Assembly (NCBI RefSeq): GCF_000300195.1
Contig: NZ_AMQH01000006.1
Span: 186,001 to 250,000 of the forward strand
Length of the DNA: 64,000 nucleotides
Direction of reading: 5' to 3'
DNA from: Clostridium tunisiense TJ
GTDB lineage: Bacteria; Bacillota; Clostridia; Clostridiales; Clostridiaceae
Position numbers and translations under genes: made by a program. How positions within the stretch are numbered: the first letter of the stretch is position 1; every line of letters begins with the position of its first letter. Below are positions 27,317-38,946 of this stretch, in pieces. The notes beneath the pieces were generated by a model, which did no database searches, was not told where the DNA came from, and worked only from the letters and a program-made list of their open reading frames with translations.

Positions 27317-28432
27317 CTACTCTTCAGAATCATTAACATCTTCATTTGTTAAAGATGCATTTGTTAAAGCAAGTTTATCTGCTTGAGACTTACTTTTTAT
27401 ATCTATCTTCCATCCTGTAAGTCTTGCTGCAAGTCTAACATTTTGACCTTCCTTGCCGATAGCTAAAGATAATTGATTGTCATCTACTACAACTTTAGCA
27501 CTTTTATTATCTTCATCAACGCTTACGTCTATTATTTTTGCTGGACTTAGTCCATTAGCAATATATTCTTCTGGAAGTTTACTCCACTTTATAATATCTA
27601 TTTTTTCATTTTTAAGCTCATTTACAATGTTTTGAACTCTTATACCTTTTGGTCCAACACAAGCCCCCATAGCATCTACATCTTCATCTTTTGAATATAC
27701 AGCTATTTTAGTTCTTGAGCCTGCTTCTCTAGATATGCTTTTTATCTCTACTACTCCACTATATATTTCTGGAACTTCAAGTTCAAAAAGTCTTTTTACT
27801 AGACCTGGATGAGTTCTAGATACTACAATTTGAGGTCCTTTTGGAGTTTTCTTTACTTCTACAATATAAAGCTTTAACTTTTCGTTAAATTTATATTCCT
27901 CACCTGGCATTTGTTCGTTTGGTCCTAATACTGCTTCAAGCTTTCCTAAGTCAATAAATACATTGCCTCTATCTTTTCTTAGCACTGTTCCAGTTATAAT
28001 ATCAAATTCTTTAGTTATGAACTCATCATATATTATAGTTCTTTCTGCTTCTTTAATTCTTTGAATTACAACTTGCTTTGCCGCTTGAGCTGCAACCCTA
28101 CCAAAATCCCTAGGTGTTACTTCAATTTCAGCAATATCTTCTAAAGAGTATCTTGGGCTAATGTCCCTAGCATCTTCTAAAGATATTTCAATTACATCAT
28201 CATACACTTCTTCTACAACTTCTTTTAATGAATAAACATGTGTTTCCCCTGTTTCCCTATTCATTACAACTCTCACATTTTGATCCTTAGCATGTGACTT
28301 TGCAAAGTTTTTCTTATATGCAGCGACTAGTGCATCTTCTAGTGTATTGAATAATAACTCCTCACTGATACCTTTCTCAACTGCTAACTGTCTTATAGCA
28401 TCAATGAATTCTTCTTTAAATCCCTCTCTCAT
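27317..28432 (-). CDS. nusA: Transcription termination/antitermination protein NusA
   Basis: A 371-residue NusA, which binds RNA polymerase and nascent RNA to modulate pausing, termination and antitermination. An N-terminal polymerase-binding domain (about 1-125), S1 (about 135-200, TGTVLRKDRGNVFIDL) and two KH domains (about 230-345, GPKGIRVQNI and GKEGQNVRLAARL) are visible. It lacks the C-terminal acidic repeats of E. coli NusA, as is normal in Firmicutes. AGGAGG SD. It lies 13 bases after rimP. Confidence 0.97.
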   Translation of the reverse strand: MREGFKEEFIDAIRQLAVEKGISEELLFNTLEDALVAAYKKNFAKSHAKDQNVRVVMNRETGETHVYSLKEVVEEVYDDVIEISLEDARDISPRYSLEDIAEIEVTPRDFGRVAAQAAKQVVIQRIKEAERTIIYDEFITKEFDIITGTVLRKDRGNVFIDLGKLEAVLGPNEQMPGEEYKFNEKLKLYIVEVKKTPKGPQIVVSRTHPGLVKRLFELEVPEIYSGVVEIKSISREAGSRTKIAVYSKDEDVDAMGACVGPKGIRVQNIVNELKNEKIDIIKWSKLPEEYIANGLSPAKIIDVSVDEDNKSAKVVVDDNQLSLAIGKEGQNVRLAARLTGWKIDIKSKSQADKLALTNASLTNEDVNDSEE

Positions 28433-28445
28433 TATTACTTCCTCC

Positions 28446-28907
28446 TTACAAAGATGGGTTTAGACTCACTGCAGAAACCTTTGATCTTGGTAAAACAACC
28501 TCGCTGCTTTCAACAGATAACACTATATTTTCTTCGTCAAAACTCTTTAATATTCCATCATACTTTTTCTTGCCATCAACTAAGCTATTTAGATTTACTA
28601 ATACTGGATTATCAATATATCTACTTAAATGTTTTTCAGTATATAGTGTTCTAAACACTCCTGGAGAAGAAACTTCTAGATTATATTCCTCTGATATTGG
28701 ATCTTCTACGTCCAAGACATCACTTATAGCTCTACTCACCTTTACACAACTATCTAGGGCAACACCATTGTCACTATCTATATAAATTCTAAAAATATTT
28801 TGTCCTGCTTCTTTCACATATTCTAGATAATAAAGTTCGAATCCGTTACTCTCTACTATTGGTAAGGCTAATTTATTAAGTTTCTCTATTAGTCCATTAT
28901 TTTTCAT
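28446..28907 (-). CDS. rimP: Ribosome maturation factor RimP
   Basis: A 153-residue RimP, required for 30S assembly. The N-terminal alpha/beta domain has YYLEYVKEAGQNIFRIYID (about 27-45) and the family motif EEYNLEVSSPGVFRTL (about 77-92); the C-terminal SH3-like barrel carries DGILKSFDEENIVL. It heads the rimP-nusA-ylxR-ylxQ-infB run. AGGAGG precedes the ATG. Confidence 0.95.
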   Translation of the reverse strand: MKNNGLIEKLNKLALPIVESNGFELYYLEYVKEAGQNIFRIYIDSDNGVALDSCVKVSRAISDVLDVEDPISEEYNLEVSSPGVFRTLYTEKHLSRYIDNPVLVNLNSLVDGKKKYDGILKSFDEENIVLSVESSEVVLPRSKVSAVSLNPSL

Positions 28908-29025
28908 AGTTAATACCTCCTTTTTAGTATTTTTCTACATTATGTGAATATTAAACCTATAAAGACTTCAAAATAAAAATTTTAATACATTCTTATAACA
29001 AAGCTCTAAAGAAACCGATATAATT

Positions 29026-29042
29026 ACTTATCTAAGATAAGT
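29026..29042. promoter_or_regulatory. Palindrome upstream of the rimP-nusA-infB operon
   Basis: ACTTATC-TAA-GATAAGT, a perfect 7+3+7 palindrome about 120 bases before rimP and 30 bases past the polC terminator. Operator-like; the binding factor is unknown. Confidence 0.4.
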
Positions 29043-29072
29043 TTTAGCTATAGTCTCCTATATTATAATTAA

Positions 29073-29094
29073 AACGCAACTTTTAGGTTGCGTT
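29073..29094 (-). terminator. Distal terminator of polC
   Basis: Perfect 8-bp stem AACGCAAC / GTTGCGTT with a 6-base loop, on the minus strand followed by TTAATTATAAT. Confidence 0.8.
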
Positions 29095-29104
29095 CTAATA
29101 AAGA

Positions 29105-29127
29105 GAGAGTAGGAATACCCTACTCTC
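29105..29127 (-). terminator. Proximal terminator of polC
   Basis: Perfect 9-bp stem GAGAGTAGG / CCTACTCTC about 100 bases past the polC stop. With the hairpin at 29073 it makes a tandem terminator insulating polC from the rimP operon. Confidence 0.75.
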
Positions 29128-29224
29128 TGAAACAAAATTATGTTAACTTACTAAACTAAATATTATTATAGCACAATGAGGCTCCTAATACAAGGAAAAA
29201 CTTTTCCAGAAATATTTAGTATAT

Positions 29225-32200
29225 TTAAAATAAAGAAAGCTGGTTAGTTTCTGGTAAATCTCCCAGTGCACCATGGTTACCTAATGCTTCTATTACTGTT
29301 TTAGTTACTTTACTTCTATTACGTAAGTCCTCTTTAGAAATGAACTCTCCATTTTGTCGTTCTTCAGCAATAGCCTTTGCTGCATTAACTCCAACCCCTT
29401 GTAGTCCACTTAGAGGAATCCTTATAAAATCACCTTCAATAGTAAATTTTGTTGCCTCAGATTTATATATGTCCACTGGTAAGAATTTTATACCTCTTTT
29501 ATACATTTCGTAAGATAATTCTAAAATTGTAAGTAATCCTTTTTCTTTAGTAGCAATATTATTTCCCAAGGCATTAAGTTCATCCATTTTTGCTTTAATA
29601 GCTTCTTCACCCTTTATAACTATTTCTCCATCAAAATCATCAGCTCTAACGGTAAAGTAAGTAGCATAATAAGCTTTTGGATAATACACTTTAAAATAAG
29701 CTATTCTTACTGCCATGGTTACATACGCTACCGCATGACCCTTAGGGAACATGTACTTAATCTTCTTACAAGAACCAATATACCACTCTGGCACATTATG
29801 TTCTCTCATTATGACTTCATGCTCCTCTGATAAACCCTTTCCTTTTCTAACCTTTTCCATGATATTGAAGGCAGTTTTAGGTGGTAACCCCTTGTAAATT
29901 AGGTACACCATAATATCGTCCCTTGTAGATATGCAATCTTTAAGGGTAGTAAACCCTTCTTTTATATAATATTGTGCATTGTTAAGCCATACATCTGTAC
30001 CATGAGAAAGTCCAGAAATTCTTACTAAATCTGAAAAAGACTTAGGTTGAGTATCAATGAGCATTTGTCTTACAAACTTAGTTCCAAACTCAGGAATTCC
30101 ATAGCTTCCAACTTCACAGCCTAACTCCTCTTGTGTTAAACCTAGAGCCTCTGTAGAAGTAAATATACTAATAACCTTTGGGTCAGATAAAGGTACTGTT
30201 CTTGGGTCTATTCCTGTTATATCTTGAAGCATTCTAAGTACTGTTGGATCGTCGTGCCCAAGAATATCAAGTTTCAAAAGTCTTCCACTTATTGAATGAT
30301 AATCAAAGTGAGTAGTAATTATATCTGAATTAGGATCATCTGCTGGATGTTGAATTGGACAAAAGTTAAAAATTTCATTATCACTTGGAACAACCATTAT
30401 ACCACCTGGATGTTGCCCTGTAGTTCTTTTAACTCCTGTACATCCTAAAGTTAATCTCTCAATCTCTGCAGTATTAGCATTAATATTTCTTTCATCCATA
30501 TACTTTTTAACATAACCATAAGCTGTTTTTTCTGCAATAGTTCCTATAGTTCCCGCTTTAAAGGTATATCCTTTTCCGAAAAGTACTTCTGTATATCTAT
30601 GAATATCCCCCTGGTTGTCTCCAGAGAAGTTTAGATCTATATCTGGTTCTTTGTCTCCCTCAAAACCTAAGAAGGTTTCAAAAGGTATATCATGGCCATC
30701 TTTTATATAGAGTGTTCCACACTTTTCACAGTTTTTATCTGGTAAATCCACCCCTGAACCAATAGAACCATCCATGATAAACTCACTGTTTTTACAATTT
30801 GGACAAACATAGTGAGGTGGTAGCCCATTAACCTCAGTGATATTAGTCATGGTAGCTACGAAAGAGGATCCAACAGAACCCCTTGAACCAACTAAGTATC
30901 CATCTGCTAAGGATTTAGCCACCAACTTATGTGCAATTAAATAAAGCACTGCATAGCCATTTCCTATAATGGAGTTTAGCTCCTTATCTAGTCTCTTTTG
31001 AATTACTTCTGGTAAATCTTCTCCATATATATTAAAAACCTTTTCCATGGTCATATTTCTAATTTCATCTTCTGCACCTTCAATTTTCGGTGGATAAGTT
31101 TCATCCGGAATAGGCTTAATAAACTCTATAGATTCTGCAATCTTATTAGGATTAGTTATAACTACTTCTCTTGCTTTATCTTCTCCTAAATAGGAAAATT
31201 CCCTTAACATCTCTGTAGTAGTCTTCAGATATAGTGGCGCTTGATTGTCAGCATCACCAAATCCTTGGCCAGCCATGAGTATTCTTCTGAAAGCTTCATC
31301 AGTAGGATCCAAGAAGTGTACATCCCCCGTAGCTACAACTGGTTTATTATAATATTCTCCTAACTTACAGATTTTCCTATTTATATCTCTCAAGCTATCC
31401 TCATTCTTTACTGAGTTGTTTTTTATCAAGAACTCATTATTTCCTAGAGGTTGAATTTCTAAATAATCATAGAAACTAACTAAACCTTCTAAATCATCAA
31501 AAGTTTTGCCACTTAAAACAGCTTTATATATTTGTCCTGCTTCACAGGCTGAACCTATTATTAGACCCTGCCTATACTCTTCAATTAAACTCTTAGGAAT
31601 CCTAGGCCTTCTTTGGAAATAATCTAAATTTGAAAAAGATATAAGCTTATATAAATTTTTAATACCTTCTTGAGTTTTAGCTAATATTATTACGTGATAA
31701 GTTGGGACTTTCTTAATATCAATTTTTTTTAAGTAATCCCTATTTAAACTATCGATATCTGAAATTTCCCTTTCCCTCAATATATCAAAGGATTTTAGAA
31801 GAATCTCAGCTGTGGCCTTTGCATCATCTACAGCTCTATGATGGTTTTCAAGTGATATTCCAAGATGATTACAAATAACATTCAACTTATGTTTCTTTAA
31901 TTCTGGGAACAAAAATCTGGCTAATGACAAGGTATCTAATATACCATTGTTAAAGCAAAGATTTAATCTTTTACAATTGGTTTTTATAAATCCAGTATCA
32001 AAATCTGCATTGTGAGCAACTAAAATGCTATCTTCTATAAATTCTAAAAATTTAGGAAGTATGACTTTAATCGTCTCCGCACCTTTAACCATATCATTAT
32101 TTATCCCTGTAAGTTCTGTAATCTTATAAGGTATTGATATTTCTGGATTAACAAAGTAATTAAAACTATCAATTATCTCACCCTTTTGGATTTTCACTGC

Positions 32201-33562
32201 TCCAATTTCAATAATTCTATCCTCAGAACTTGAGAAACCTGTGGTTTCTATATCAAAAACTACAAATTTATCTTCAAAAGACTTTCCTCTTGAATTCGAT
32301 GCAATAGGAATACCATCATCCACTAAATAGCCTTCCATTCCGTAAATTGCTTTAATTTTATGCTTTTTCGCCGCATCCATAGCTTCTGGAAAGGCTTGGG
32401 CTACTCCATGGTCTGTAATTGCAATTGCACTATGTCCCCACTTTGCTGCTCTAGCAATGATTTTAGACGCACTTGTTAGTCCATCCATAGAACTCATAGT
32501 AGTATGAGCATGTAACTCTACTCTTTTTTCTTCTGAAGTATCCATTCTTTCTATTTTTTTCAGTTTTACAATACTTCTTGCAGTGAGTACCAATTCTCTA
32601 GAAAACCTATCTATTTCTACTTCTCCATAAACCTTACAATGAAGTCCTTCTTTAAGTTCTTCAAGAATTTTATCTAAATCATCATTAGCCCTAGGATATA
32701 TTTTTACTGTAATAGAGCTAGTGTAGTCTGTAACATATATAGATGGAAATATTCTTCCACTCTTGCTTTCAAAAATATTTACTTTAAACACATCTCCAGC
32801 AATTGCAACTTTTCCTGAGCTAATATCCAATTCACTAATAGCTGTGCTCTCTTCATTAATATTTCTTCCGAAAATCACATTTTCATCTATAGGTTCTTGT
32901 GCTTTTCTATATTTTGTATAATCTTTTGCTTTATCCTTATTTGCAGTTGGCTTATTGCCATTATCCTTGCTTTGTACTTTATTTGCAGATCCATTAATTT
33001 TAGATACTACTTCTTTTATTATAGTAGTCTCTTCTGCTCTATTTTCCATAAGATATTCGTCATTTATGTTAGTACCATCAAATACTGCATTTATAGAAAC
33101 CTCTATGCCAAACATCTCTTTTATTCCCTTTTTAAGTTGCATTTCTATGTTTTTACTTTTTAATAGATTATAAATAAAGGCATTAGGCATATACAATGTG
33201 ATTACTTCATCTTTTATCTCTTTATTACATTTTAATAACACAGTTCTTACAGAAGGAAAAGATGAGGCTACGGAGCTAACCACATCTACCCAGTACTGCC
33301 CCGCTACCTCATCTATTGACACTTGGTCAATATCTCTATACCATAATAACTCAATATTTTTAAAGCAAATTAATTTTTTACTGATGATATCATATACAAG
33401 TTTTTTCTTAGACTCTTCGATATCCCACTTAAACTTTAAAATAACCCTAAGCTTTTCACTTTTCTTAAGATACTGCACCCTAAGCAGTTTAATGCTATCA
33501 TCTGTAAAAACCTCATTATTGTCTATATCTGTTTTAAGAATGTCAACTAGGCTTGCATTCAT
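29225..33562 (-). CDS. polC: DNA polymerase III alpha subunit, PolC type
   Basis: A 1445-residue Gram-positive replicative polymerase. Order: N-terminal domain, OB fold, PHP domain ([14 protein letters not shown], about 350), an inserted DEDD 3'-5' exonuclease ([21 protein letters not shown], about 420-590), zinc-binding cysteines (CPNCKNSEF and CEKCGTL), then the C-family polymerase palm with [10 protein letters not shown] and the fingers and tau-binding C-terminus. Ends in QLSLF, the beta-clamp binding peptide. Low-GC Firmicutes use PolC with DnaE. AGGAGG SD. Confidence 0.98.
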   Translation of the reverse strand: MNASLVDILKTDIDNNEVFTDDSIKLLRVQYLKKSEKLRVILKFKWDIEESKKKLVYDIISKKLICFKNIELLWYRDIDQVSIDEVAGQYWVDVVSSVASSFPSVRTVLLKCNKEIKDEVITLYMPNAFIYNLLKSKNIEMQLKKGIKEMFGIEVSINAVFDGTNINDEYLMENRAEETTIIKEVVSKINGSANKVQSKDNGNKPTANKDKAKDYTKYRKAQEPIDENVIFGRNINEESTAISELDISSGKVAIAGDVFKVNIFESKSGRIFPSIYVTDYTSSITVKIYPRANDDLDKILEELKEGLHCKVYGEVEIDRFSRELVLTARSIVKLKKIERMDTSEEKRVELHAHTTMSSMDGLTSASKIIARAAKWGHSAIAITDHGVAQAFPEAMDAAKKHKIKAIYGMEGYLVDDGIPIASNSRGKSFEDKFVVFDIETTGFSSSEDRIIEIGAVKIQKGEIIDSFNYFVNPEISIPYKITELTGINNDMVKGAETIKVILPKFLEFIEDSILVAHNADFDTGFIKTNCKRLNLCFNNGILDTLSLARFLFPELKKHKLNVICNHLGISLENHHRAVDDAKATAEILLKSFDILREREISDIDSLNRDYLKKIDIKKVPTYHVIILAKTQEGIKNLYKLISFSNLDYFQRRPRIPKSLIEEYRQGLIIGSACEAGQIYKAVLSGKTFDDLEGLVSFYDYLEIQPLGNNEFLIKNNSVKNEDSLRDINRKICKLGEYYNKPVVATGDVHFLDPTDEAFRRILMAGQGFGDADNQAPLYLKTTTEMLREFSYLGEDKAREVVITNPNKIAESIEFIKPIPDETYPPKIEGAEDEIRNMTMEKVFNIYGEDLPEVIQKRLDKELNSIIGNGYAVLYLIAHKLVAKSLADGYLVGSRGSVGSSFVATMTNITEVNGLPPHYVCPNCKNSEFIMDGSIGSGVDLPDKNCEKCGTLYIKDGHDIPFETFLGFEGDKEPDIDLNFSGDNQGDIHRYTEVLFGKGYTFKAGTIGTIAEKTAYGYVKKYMDERNINANTAEIERLTLGCTGVKRTTGQHPGGIMVVPSDNEIFNFCPIQHPADDPNSDIITTHFDYHSISGRLLKLDILGHDDPTVLRMLQDITGIDPRTVPLSDPKVISIFTSTEALGLTQEELGCEVGSYGIPEFGTKFVRQMLIDTQPKSFSDLVRISGLSHGTDVWLNNAQYYIKEGFTTLKDCISTRDDIMVYLIYKGLPPKTAFNIMEKVRKGKGLSEEHEVIMREHNVPEWYIGSCKKIKYMFPKGHAVAYVTMAVRIAYFKVYYPKAYYATYFTVRADDFDGEIVIKGEEAIKAKMDELNALGNNIATKEKGLLTILELSYEMYKRGIKFLPVDIYKSEATKFTIEGDFIRIPLSGLQGVGVNAAKAIAEERQNGEFISKEDLRNRSKVTKTVIEALGNHGALGDLPETNQLSLF

Positions 33563-33579
33563 TAAATTACCTCCTAGTT

Positions 33580-34629
33580 TTAAAGTTTATTAATTTCATT
33601 TAAAAGTTCTTCTACTAAATTTTCTTCCTTAACTTTTTTAATTATTTCACCTTTTTTAAAAATTAGCCCTTCACCATTTCCACCAGCAATACCTATATCA
33701 GCTTCTCTTGCTTCTCCAGGTCCATTTACTGCACAGCCCATAACCGCAACCTTAATATTTTTATTTAAGTCAGCTAATCTACTTTCTACTTCTTCAGCTA
33801 TTTTTATCAGGTCAATTTGAGTTCTACCACAAGTTGGACAAGATATAAACTTAACACCTTCATTAATATATCCTAAAGATTTTAAAATTTCCTTACCAAC
33901 CTTAACTTCTTCTACAACATCTCCAGTTAGTGAAACTCTAATGGTATCACCAATTCCTTGAGAAAGAATAGCTCCAATTCCTACGCTAGACTTGATAGTT
34001 CCTCTCCAAATGGTACCCGCTTCTGTAACACCTACATGTAAAGGGTAATCCACCTTCTCAGAAATTAACTTATAACTTTCTATCATTTGTCCTACATCAG
34101 AAGATTTTATAGAAATTATTATATCCTTGAAATTTACATCCTCTAATATTTTAACATGATTTAAAGCACTTTCAACTAGCGCTTCAGCACAAACTTTTCC
34201 GTATTTTTTTAGCAAATCTTTTTCGAGAGAGCCAGAGTTAACCCCTATTCTAATGGGAATGTTTTTAGCCTTTGCAGCTTCTGCAACAATCTTAACTCGT
34301 TCAATGCTCCCTATATTTCCTGGGTTAATCCTTAATTTAGAAACCCCATTTTCTATAGCCTTAAGTGCTAATCTATAATCAAAATGAATATCTGCAACTA
34401 ATGGAATATTTATTTCCTTTACAATTTCTTTTATTGCTTCAGCAGCTTCCATGTCTGGAACTGCACATCTTACAATATCACAACCTGCTGCTTCTAATTT
34501 TAAAATTTGATTTATAGTAGCTTTCACATCTCTAGTATCTGTGTTAGTCATGGATTGAATTGCAATATTAGAGTCTCCCCCAATATATACATTTCCAACT
34601 TTTATCTTTCTTGTTTCTTTTCTAATCAT
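33580..34629 (-). CDS. ispG: 4-hydroxy-3-methylbut-2-en-1-yl diphosphate synthase
   Basis: A 349-residue IspG (GcpE), an iron-sulfur enzyme of the MEP isoprenoid pathway converting MEcPP to HMBPP. The cluster cysteines are in [13 protein letters not shown] (about 260) and [20 protein letters not shown] (about 295-314). The TIM-barrel half has [11 protein letters not shown] near residue 25. With dxr and uppS in the same run it supplies undecaprenyl phosphate for cell-wall synthesis. SD AGGAGTGAT. 10 bases after rseP. Confidence 0.97.
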   Translation of the reverse strand: MIRKETRKIKVGNVYIGGDSNIAIQSMTNTDTRDVKATINQILKLEAAGCDIVRCAVPDMEAAEAIKEIVKEINIPLVADIHFDYRLALKAIENGVSKLRINPGNIGSIERVKIVAEAAKAKNIPIRIGVNSGSLEKDLLKKYGKVCAEALVESALNHVKILEDVNFKDIIISIKSSDVGQMIESYKLISEKVDYPLHVGVTEAGTIWRGTIKSSVGIGAILSQGIGDTIRVSLTGDVVEEVKVGKEILKSLGYINEGVKFISCPTCGRTQIDLIKIAEEVESRLADLNKNIKVAVMGCAVNGPGEAREADIGIAGGNGEGLIFKKGEIIKKVKEENLVEELLNEINKL

Positions 34630-34639
34630 TTTATCACTC

Positions 34640-35677
34640 CTAGAATTGTATAGGATTTACAATATCCTTTATTAATACTAATACCATCAAGGCCATTAGT
34701 GCTAAGAATCCATAATAATTTATTGTGGCAACTTTCTCTTTATTAACTTCTTTTCCAGTTATAATTTGGAACAATAATAGTAGTATCCAACCACCATCCA
34801 ATGCTGGGAAAGGAATTATATTAAATATTGCTAGCTGCACACTTAAGTAAGCAGTGAAAAATAATAAAGTTCCAACTCCTGCTTTAGCAGCTTGACCTGA
34901 CACTTTAATTATAGTAATAGGACCACCTACATCATTTGCATTCAACTTACCTTTAAATAATTGACCAAAGAAAGCAAAGGTTTGCTTAACCATACTACCA
35001 GTTTGGTTGAATCCATGATATATAGACTCAGTGAAGCTTGGTTTTACTACTTTAGTATTTATACCAATTAAATATCTGTTTTCAGCCTTATTAATTACTG
35101 GAACTATATTAAAACTTACATTCTCTGTACCTCTTTTAACCTTCATATTCAAAGGTTTTCCTTCCCCAGTAAGCACTTCATTCAAAAATTCTTCCCAAGT
35201 TGATATGCTCTTACCATTAACCTCAGTAATTTTATCTCCAACTTGAACCCCTGCCATCATTGCTGGAGAATCTTTTACAAGCTCTCCTACAATATTTGTA
35301 CGTTGCCCCTGAATTGATCCAGCCATAGCAAATAAAACAATAGCTAGTATAAAATTCATTATTGGTCCTGCTGCTACTATAGTAAGCTTTTGAAAAGATG
35401 TTTTCGATGCAAAGGCTCTAGGATCATTAACTGTTACATCCTCATCTTCACCATACATTTTTACATAACCACCAATTGGTAGTAGCTTGATAAGATACTC
35501 TGTCTCTTTTCCCTTAACGCCAAAAACCTTTGGTCCCATTCCTAAAGAAAACTCTAAAACCTTAACTCCATTAATTTTAGCTAAAATAAAATGTCCAAAC
35601 TCATGCCCTACAATAAGTAAGCTAAAAGCTAACAGTGCCATTATTATATAGGGTATATTCGATATTATAGTTTGCAA
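34640..35677 (-). CDS. rseP: Site-2 metalloprotease, RseP/RasP type
   Basis: A 345-residue intramembrane zinc protease. Zinc motif HEFGH (25-29) in the first helix, PDZ domain (about 125-190, with [15 protein letters not shown]), and the second catalytic motif [11 protein letters not shown] (about 290) in a later helix. In Firmicutes it trims anti-sigma factors and signal peptides. It starts with TTG after GGGGAG. The locus has ispG in place of the proS found before polC in Bacillus. Confidence 0.94.
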   Translation of the reverse strand: MQTIISNIPYIIMALLAFSLLIVGHEFGHFILAKINGVKVLEFSLGMGPKVFGVKGKETEYLIKLLPIGGYVKMYGEDEDVTVNDPRAFASKTSFQKLTIVAAGPIMNFILAIVLFAMAGSIQGQRTNIVGELVKDSPAMMAGVQVGDKITEVNGKSISTWEEFLNEVLTGEGKPLNMKVKRGTENVSFNIVPVINKAENRYLIGINTKVVKPSFTESIYHGFNQTGSMVKQTFAFFGQLFKGKLNANDVGGPITIIKVSGQAAKAGVGTLLFFTAYLSVQLAIFNIIPFPALDGGWILLLLFQIITGKEVNKEKVATINYYGFLALMALMVLVLIKDIVNPIQF

Positions 35678-35692
35678 TGCCTATCTCCCCTT

Positions 35693-36850
35693 TTATATAT
35701 TATATTTATTTAAAACATATTCCCTAGTTCTTTTATCTATGTCTATAATTTGCTCTAAGGTTGGATTTGTTATATGTTCAAAGTTCATCATGCACTCTCT
35801 AATTATCTCTTCAATTTGCAAATACTTTATCTTATTATTTAAAAATAGCTCTACGGCTATTTCATTTGCACCATTAAAAATTGCTGGCATATTCCCCCCA
35901 GCCTTTCCTGCATCATATGCAAGGCTTAAGCACTGAAAAGTGTCCATGTCAGGCTTTTCAAAGGTTAAGGAACTTAGGGAATAAAAATCTAATTTTTCTG
36001 CTATAGACTGACCTCTTTCAGGATAGTTTAAAGCATATTGAATTGGTAGTCTCATATCAGTGCTGCCTAGTTGGGCAATTACACTTCCATCTATGTATTC
36101 TACCATGGAATGAATAATACTTTGAGGGTGAATCACTACCTGGATATTATCATAATCAACCCCGAATAGAAAGTGAGCCTCTATAACTTCTAGCCCCTTA
36201 TTTACAAGGGTTGAAGAGTCAATGGAGATTTTCTTGCCCATATTCCACTTTGGATGTTTTAGTGCCTGCTCTGGTGTTATATCCTTAAGTTCTTCCCTCT
36301 TTTTACCTCTGAAAGGTCCTCCAGAAGCAGTCAAAATTACTTTATCTACTTCATTATAATTGTTTCCTTGTAAGCTTTGAAAAATTGCACAATGCTCAGA
36401 GTCAACAGGTAATATTTGGGCCCCATTTTCCTTAGCTTCTCTCATTACAATTTCTCCAGCCACCACCAAGGTTTCCTTATTGGCAAGGGCAATATGCTTT
36501 TTAGCTCTTATAGCACTAATAGTTGGAATTAAGCCAATCATTCCAACTACTGAAGTTACAACAATATCTATTTCTTCTAAAGTAGCAACTTTATTTAATC
36601 CTTCTATTCCACTTAATACCTGAATTTCTCTATTGGTTTCTTCACAGTAACTTTTAACTTTTAAATAGGACTCATAATCCATCATTGCCACATACTTAGG
36701 CTTAAATTCCTGAATTATATCTATAACCATACTATAGCTTTTATTAGCAGATATGCCTATTAATTTAATTTCCTTATTACTATTTCTTATCACATCTAAG
36801 GTTTGAGTACCGATAGAACCAGTAACTCCTAATATACTTATATTCTTCAC
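35693..36850 (-). CDS. dxr: 1-deoxy-D-xylulose-5-phosphate reductoisomerase
   Basis: A 385-residue Dxr, the NADPH-dependent committed step of the MEP isoprenoid pathway. NADPH-binding GVTGSIGTQT (8-17), ANKETLVVAG (about 120) and metal-site motifs PVDSEHCAIFQ (about 145) and SSTLVNKGLEVIEAH (about 212-226). GTG start after AGGAGAG. It heads the dxr-rseP-ispG run, 15 bases before rseP. Confidence 0.97.
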   Translation of the reverse strand: MKNISILGVTGSIGTQTLDVIRNSNKEIKLIGISANKSYSMVIDIIQEFKPKYVAMMDYESYLKVKSYCEETNREIQVLSGIEGLNKVATLEEIDIVVTSVVGMIGLIPTISAIRAKKHIALANKETLVVAGEIVMREAKENGAQILPVDSEHCAIFQSLQGNNYNEVDKVILTASGGPFRGKKREELKDITPEQALKHPKWNMGKKISIDSSTLVNKGLEVIEAHFLFGVDYDNIQVVIHPQSIIHSMVEYIDGSVIAQLGSTDMRLPIQYALNYPERGQSIAEKLDFYSLSSLTFEKPDMDTFQCLSLAYDAGKAGGNMPAIFNGANEIAVELFLNNKIKYLQIEEIIRECMMNFEHITNPTLEQIIDIDKRTREYVLNKYNI

Positions 36851-37129
36851 TTGTATCTCTCCTAACTAGTTTCTCGAAATGCTTTAATACAGCTTATATT
36901 TCTAAGATTCCAATTTCTAAATTTAACTTATTCACAAATTTATAAATTCAGATAATGTTATAATCTCAAGTTTCATCTTAGCTCTTTACTAACATGCTTC
37001 TTTCATAGTTAATCCTTCCTGAAAGAACCCTATCCTTAAATTCTTAACTTCTTCATTATATTTTAAAACTTTAAAGATAAATTCAAAATAACTTATCTAA
37101 AACTCTAAAAAAATGTTGGTCTTATACTT

Positions 37130-38128
37130 TTAAGCTGACCCGTTGTCTGTCTCTGTGAACAGTATTTCATTTACAGTTATAATATAAATCACTGCCATTA
37201 TAACACCTACAAATCCTGAAACTTTCATTCCAAAATAAATTGCTAAAATCATAGGCAGTGGATGAATTTGTAGTTTATTGCTCATAAATTTAGCTTCGAT
37301 TATTTGAGCATAAAAAATTAATAATATATATAACAGTAGCAAGCCTACAGCAATTACATAGGTTCCTTTAGTGATATTATACAATATTAATGGCCCAAAC
37401 ACAAAAATAGTTCCTATAACTGGAATTATATCTAATATTCCACAAACTATTCCTAACATTAAAGCATTATCTACTTTTAATATATAAAATCCACAAATTG
37501 TAATTATAGTATTTAAAACCACTACCATTAATATAACTTTAAATACCTTATTAATTTCCTTTACCCTTTGAAGAATAAACTCAGCATTCCCCTTAGTGAT
37601 AATTCTCTCCGTAACTTTCCATACGGACTTTGAGTCCTTCAACAAAAAATAAGCAGCTATATTACCTATAAAATATGTTAAAATTCCATCGGTAGTATAT
37701 ACTGCTCCTTTTCTTAAAAAATCTATATCATTTAAAGATTGGGATGTTATCTTAAGTATATTTTCTTTTAAAATCATTGGTGATATTTTTTCTGTAAAAG
37801 ATAGACTATTCCATATATCTACTACATACTCTATAAAACCATTGTATTGATTTTGCAGAAAATAAAATATTTTGTTGTAAGTAAAGCTCCCTATAAAAAT
37901 TAAAACAATGATAAACACAACGTTAGTAAACAAAAGTGCTATAACAGAACTTATACTTGGAGAAAATATTTCCTTTCTTCTCATGAACCTATAAATAGGA
38001 ACTGAAGTATAAGTTAAAATAAAAATCACTAAAATTGGTTCTACATAGCTATTAATAATCTTAGTTAATAGCAAAAAAACTAATAATAACACTACAACCG
38101 TAACTATATTTTTATATTTTTCAAGCAC
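37130..38128 (-). CDS. AI-2E/PerM family membrane protein
   Basis: A 332-residue polytopic membrane protein of the AI-2E transporter family, with about seven hydrophobic helices and the conserved C-terminal block LGIVCGILDIIPVIGTIFVFGP (about 225-245). Substrates of family members differ (autoinducer, ions, unknown), so none is assigned. The best start is the GTG at 38126-38128, seven bases after GGGG and two bases past the cdsA stop; the longer frame starts at a TTG before that SD. It interrupts the usual cdsA-dxr neighbourhood. Confidence 0.85.
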   Translation of the reverse strand: MLEKYKNIVTVVVLLLVFLLLTKIINSYVEPILVIFILTYTSVPIYRFMRRKEIFSPSISSVIALLFTNVVFIIVLIFIGSFTYNKIFYFLQNQYNGFIEYVVDIWNSLSFTEKISPMILKENILKITSQSLNDIDFLRKGAVYTTDGILTYFIGNIAAYFLLKDSKSVWKVTERIITKGNAEFILQRVKEINKVFKVILMVVVLNTIITICGFYILKVDNALMLGIVCGILDIIPVIGTIFVFGPLILYNITKGTYVIAVGLLLLYILLIFYAQIIEAKFMSNKLQIHPLPMILAIYFGMKVSGFVGVIMAVIYIITVNEILFTETDNGSA

Positions 38129-38129
38129 A

Positions 38130-38927
38130 CTATATCCCCACAAAAATTGTTATATAATAGTATACTATCACTGATACAAAAAGTATGCTATCAAATCTAT
38201 CCAATATTCCTCCATGGCCTGGTATCAAGTTTGAATAATCCTTCACTTTAGCATATCTCTTAATAGAAGAGGCCACTAGATCTCCAAATTGGCCAAATAT
38301 GCCTCCAAGTACCCCTATAATAACATAATGATATATAGGTATATTTACTCCATAGCCTCCTATTACATAACCAAATATAGTACATCCTACAATACTTCCT
38401 ATTAATCCTCCAATTGATCCTTCAACAGTTTTTTTAGGACTTACCTTAGGACTTATTTTATGTTTTCCTAAATATCTTCCAAAATAATAAGCTAGAGTAT
38501 CACAGCCCCAGGAAGATATAAATATTAACCAAACTAAATAATTACCATATTGCTTTAAATTTACTAAAATAATAAAACTAAAAAATATAGCTACATACAA
38601 ATATCCCATAATAGTTAAGGATACATCTATAAAATTGTACTTAGTATTTAATACAGGTACTATCATTAAGATAAAGATAGCTCCTATTAAAAGAAAACTC
38701 TGATAGGTAATATTAAAACCATCACCTATAGCTAAGTAATACAATATACAAAGTATATATCCTACGATAGAAATAGGATTAAAATCGCACTCTCTTGAAG
38801 TTTTGTAAAACTCATACATTCCAAACAATGCTAATACAAGAACTAAATACTTTAGATAGTATCCACCTAAAAATAAAAATATCAGCAATGGTGCTAAGGT
38901 TATAGCACCTATATACCTTTTATCCAT
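38130..38927 (-). CDS. cdsA: Phosphatidate cytidylyltransferase
   Basis: A 265-residue membrane enzyme making CDP-diacylglycerol from CTP and phosphatidic acid. Multiple helices and the signature with PGHGGILDRFDS near residues 235-247, whose aspartates bind metal. It supplies PgsA, also in this window. It starts 19 bases after uppS with AGGGGTGAATTAA before the ATG. The order frr-uppS-cdsA is the classical one. Confidence 0.95.
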   Translation of the reverse strand: MDKRYIGAITLAPLLIFLFLGGYYLKYLVLVLALFGMYEFYKTSRECDFNPISIVGYILCILYYLAIGDGFNITYQSFLLIGAIFILMIVPVLNTKYNFIDVSLTIMGYLYVAIFFSFIILVNLKQYGNYLVWLIFISSWGCDTLAYYFGRYLGKHKISPKVSPKKTVEGSIGGLIGSIVGCTIFGYVIGGYGVNIPIYHYVIIGVLGGIFGQFGDLVASSIKRYAKVKDYSNLIPGHGGILDRFDSILFVSVIVYYYITIFVGI

Positions 38928-38946
38928 TTAATTCACCCCTTATAAA

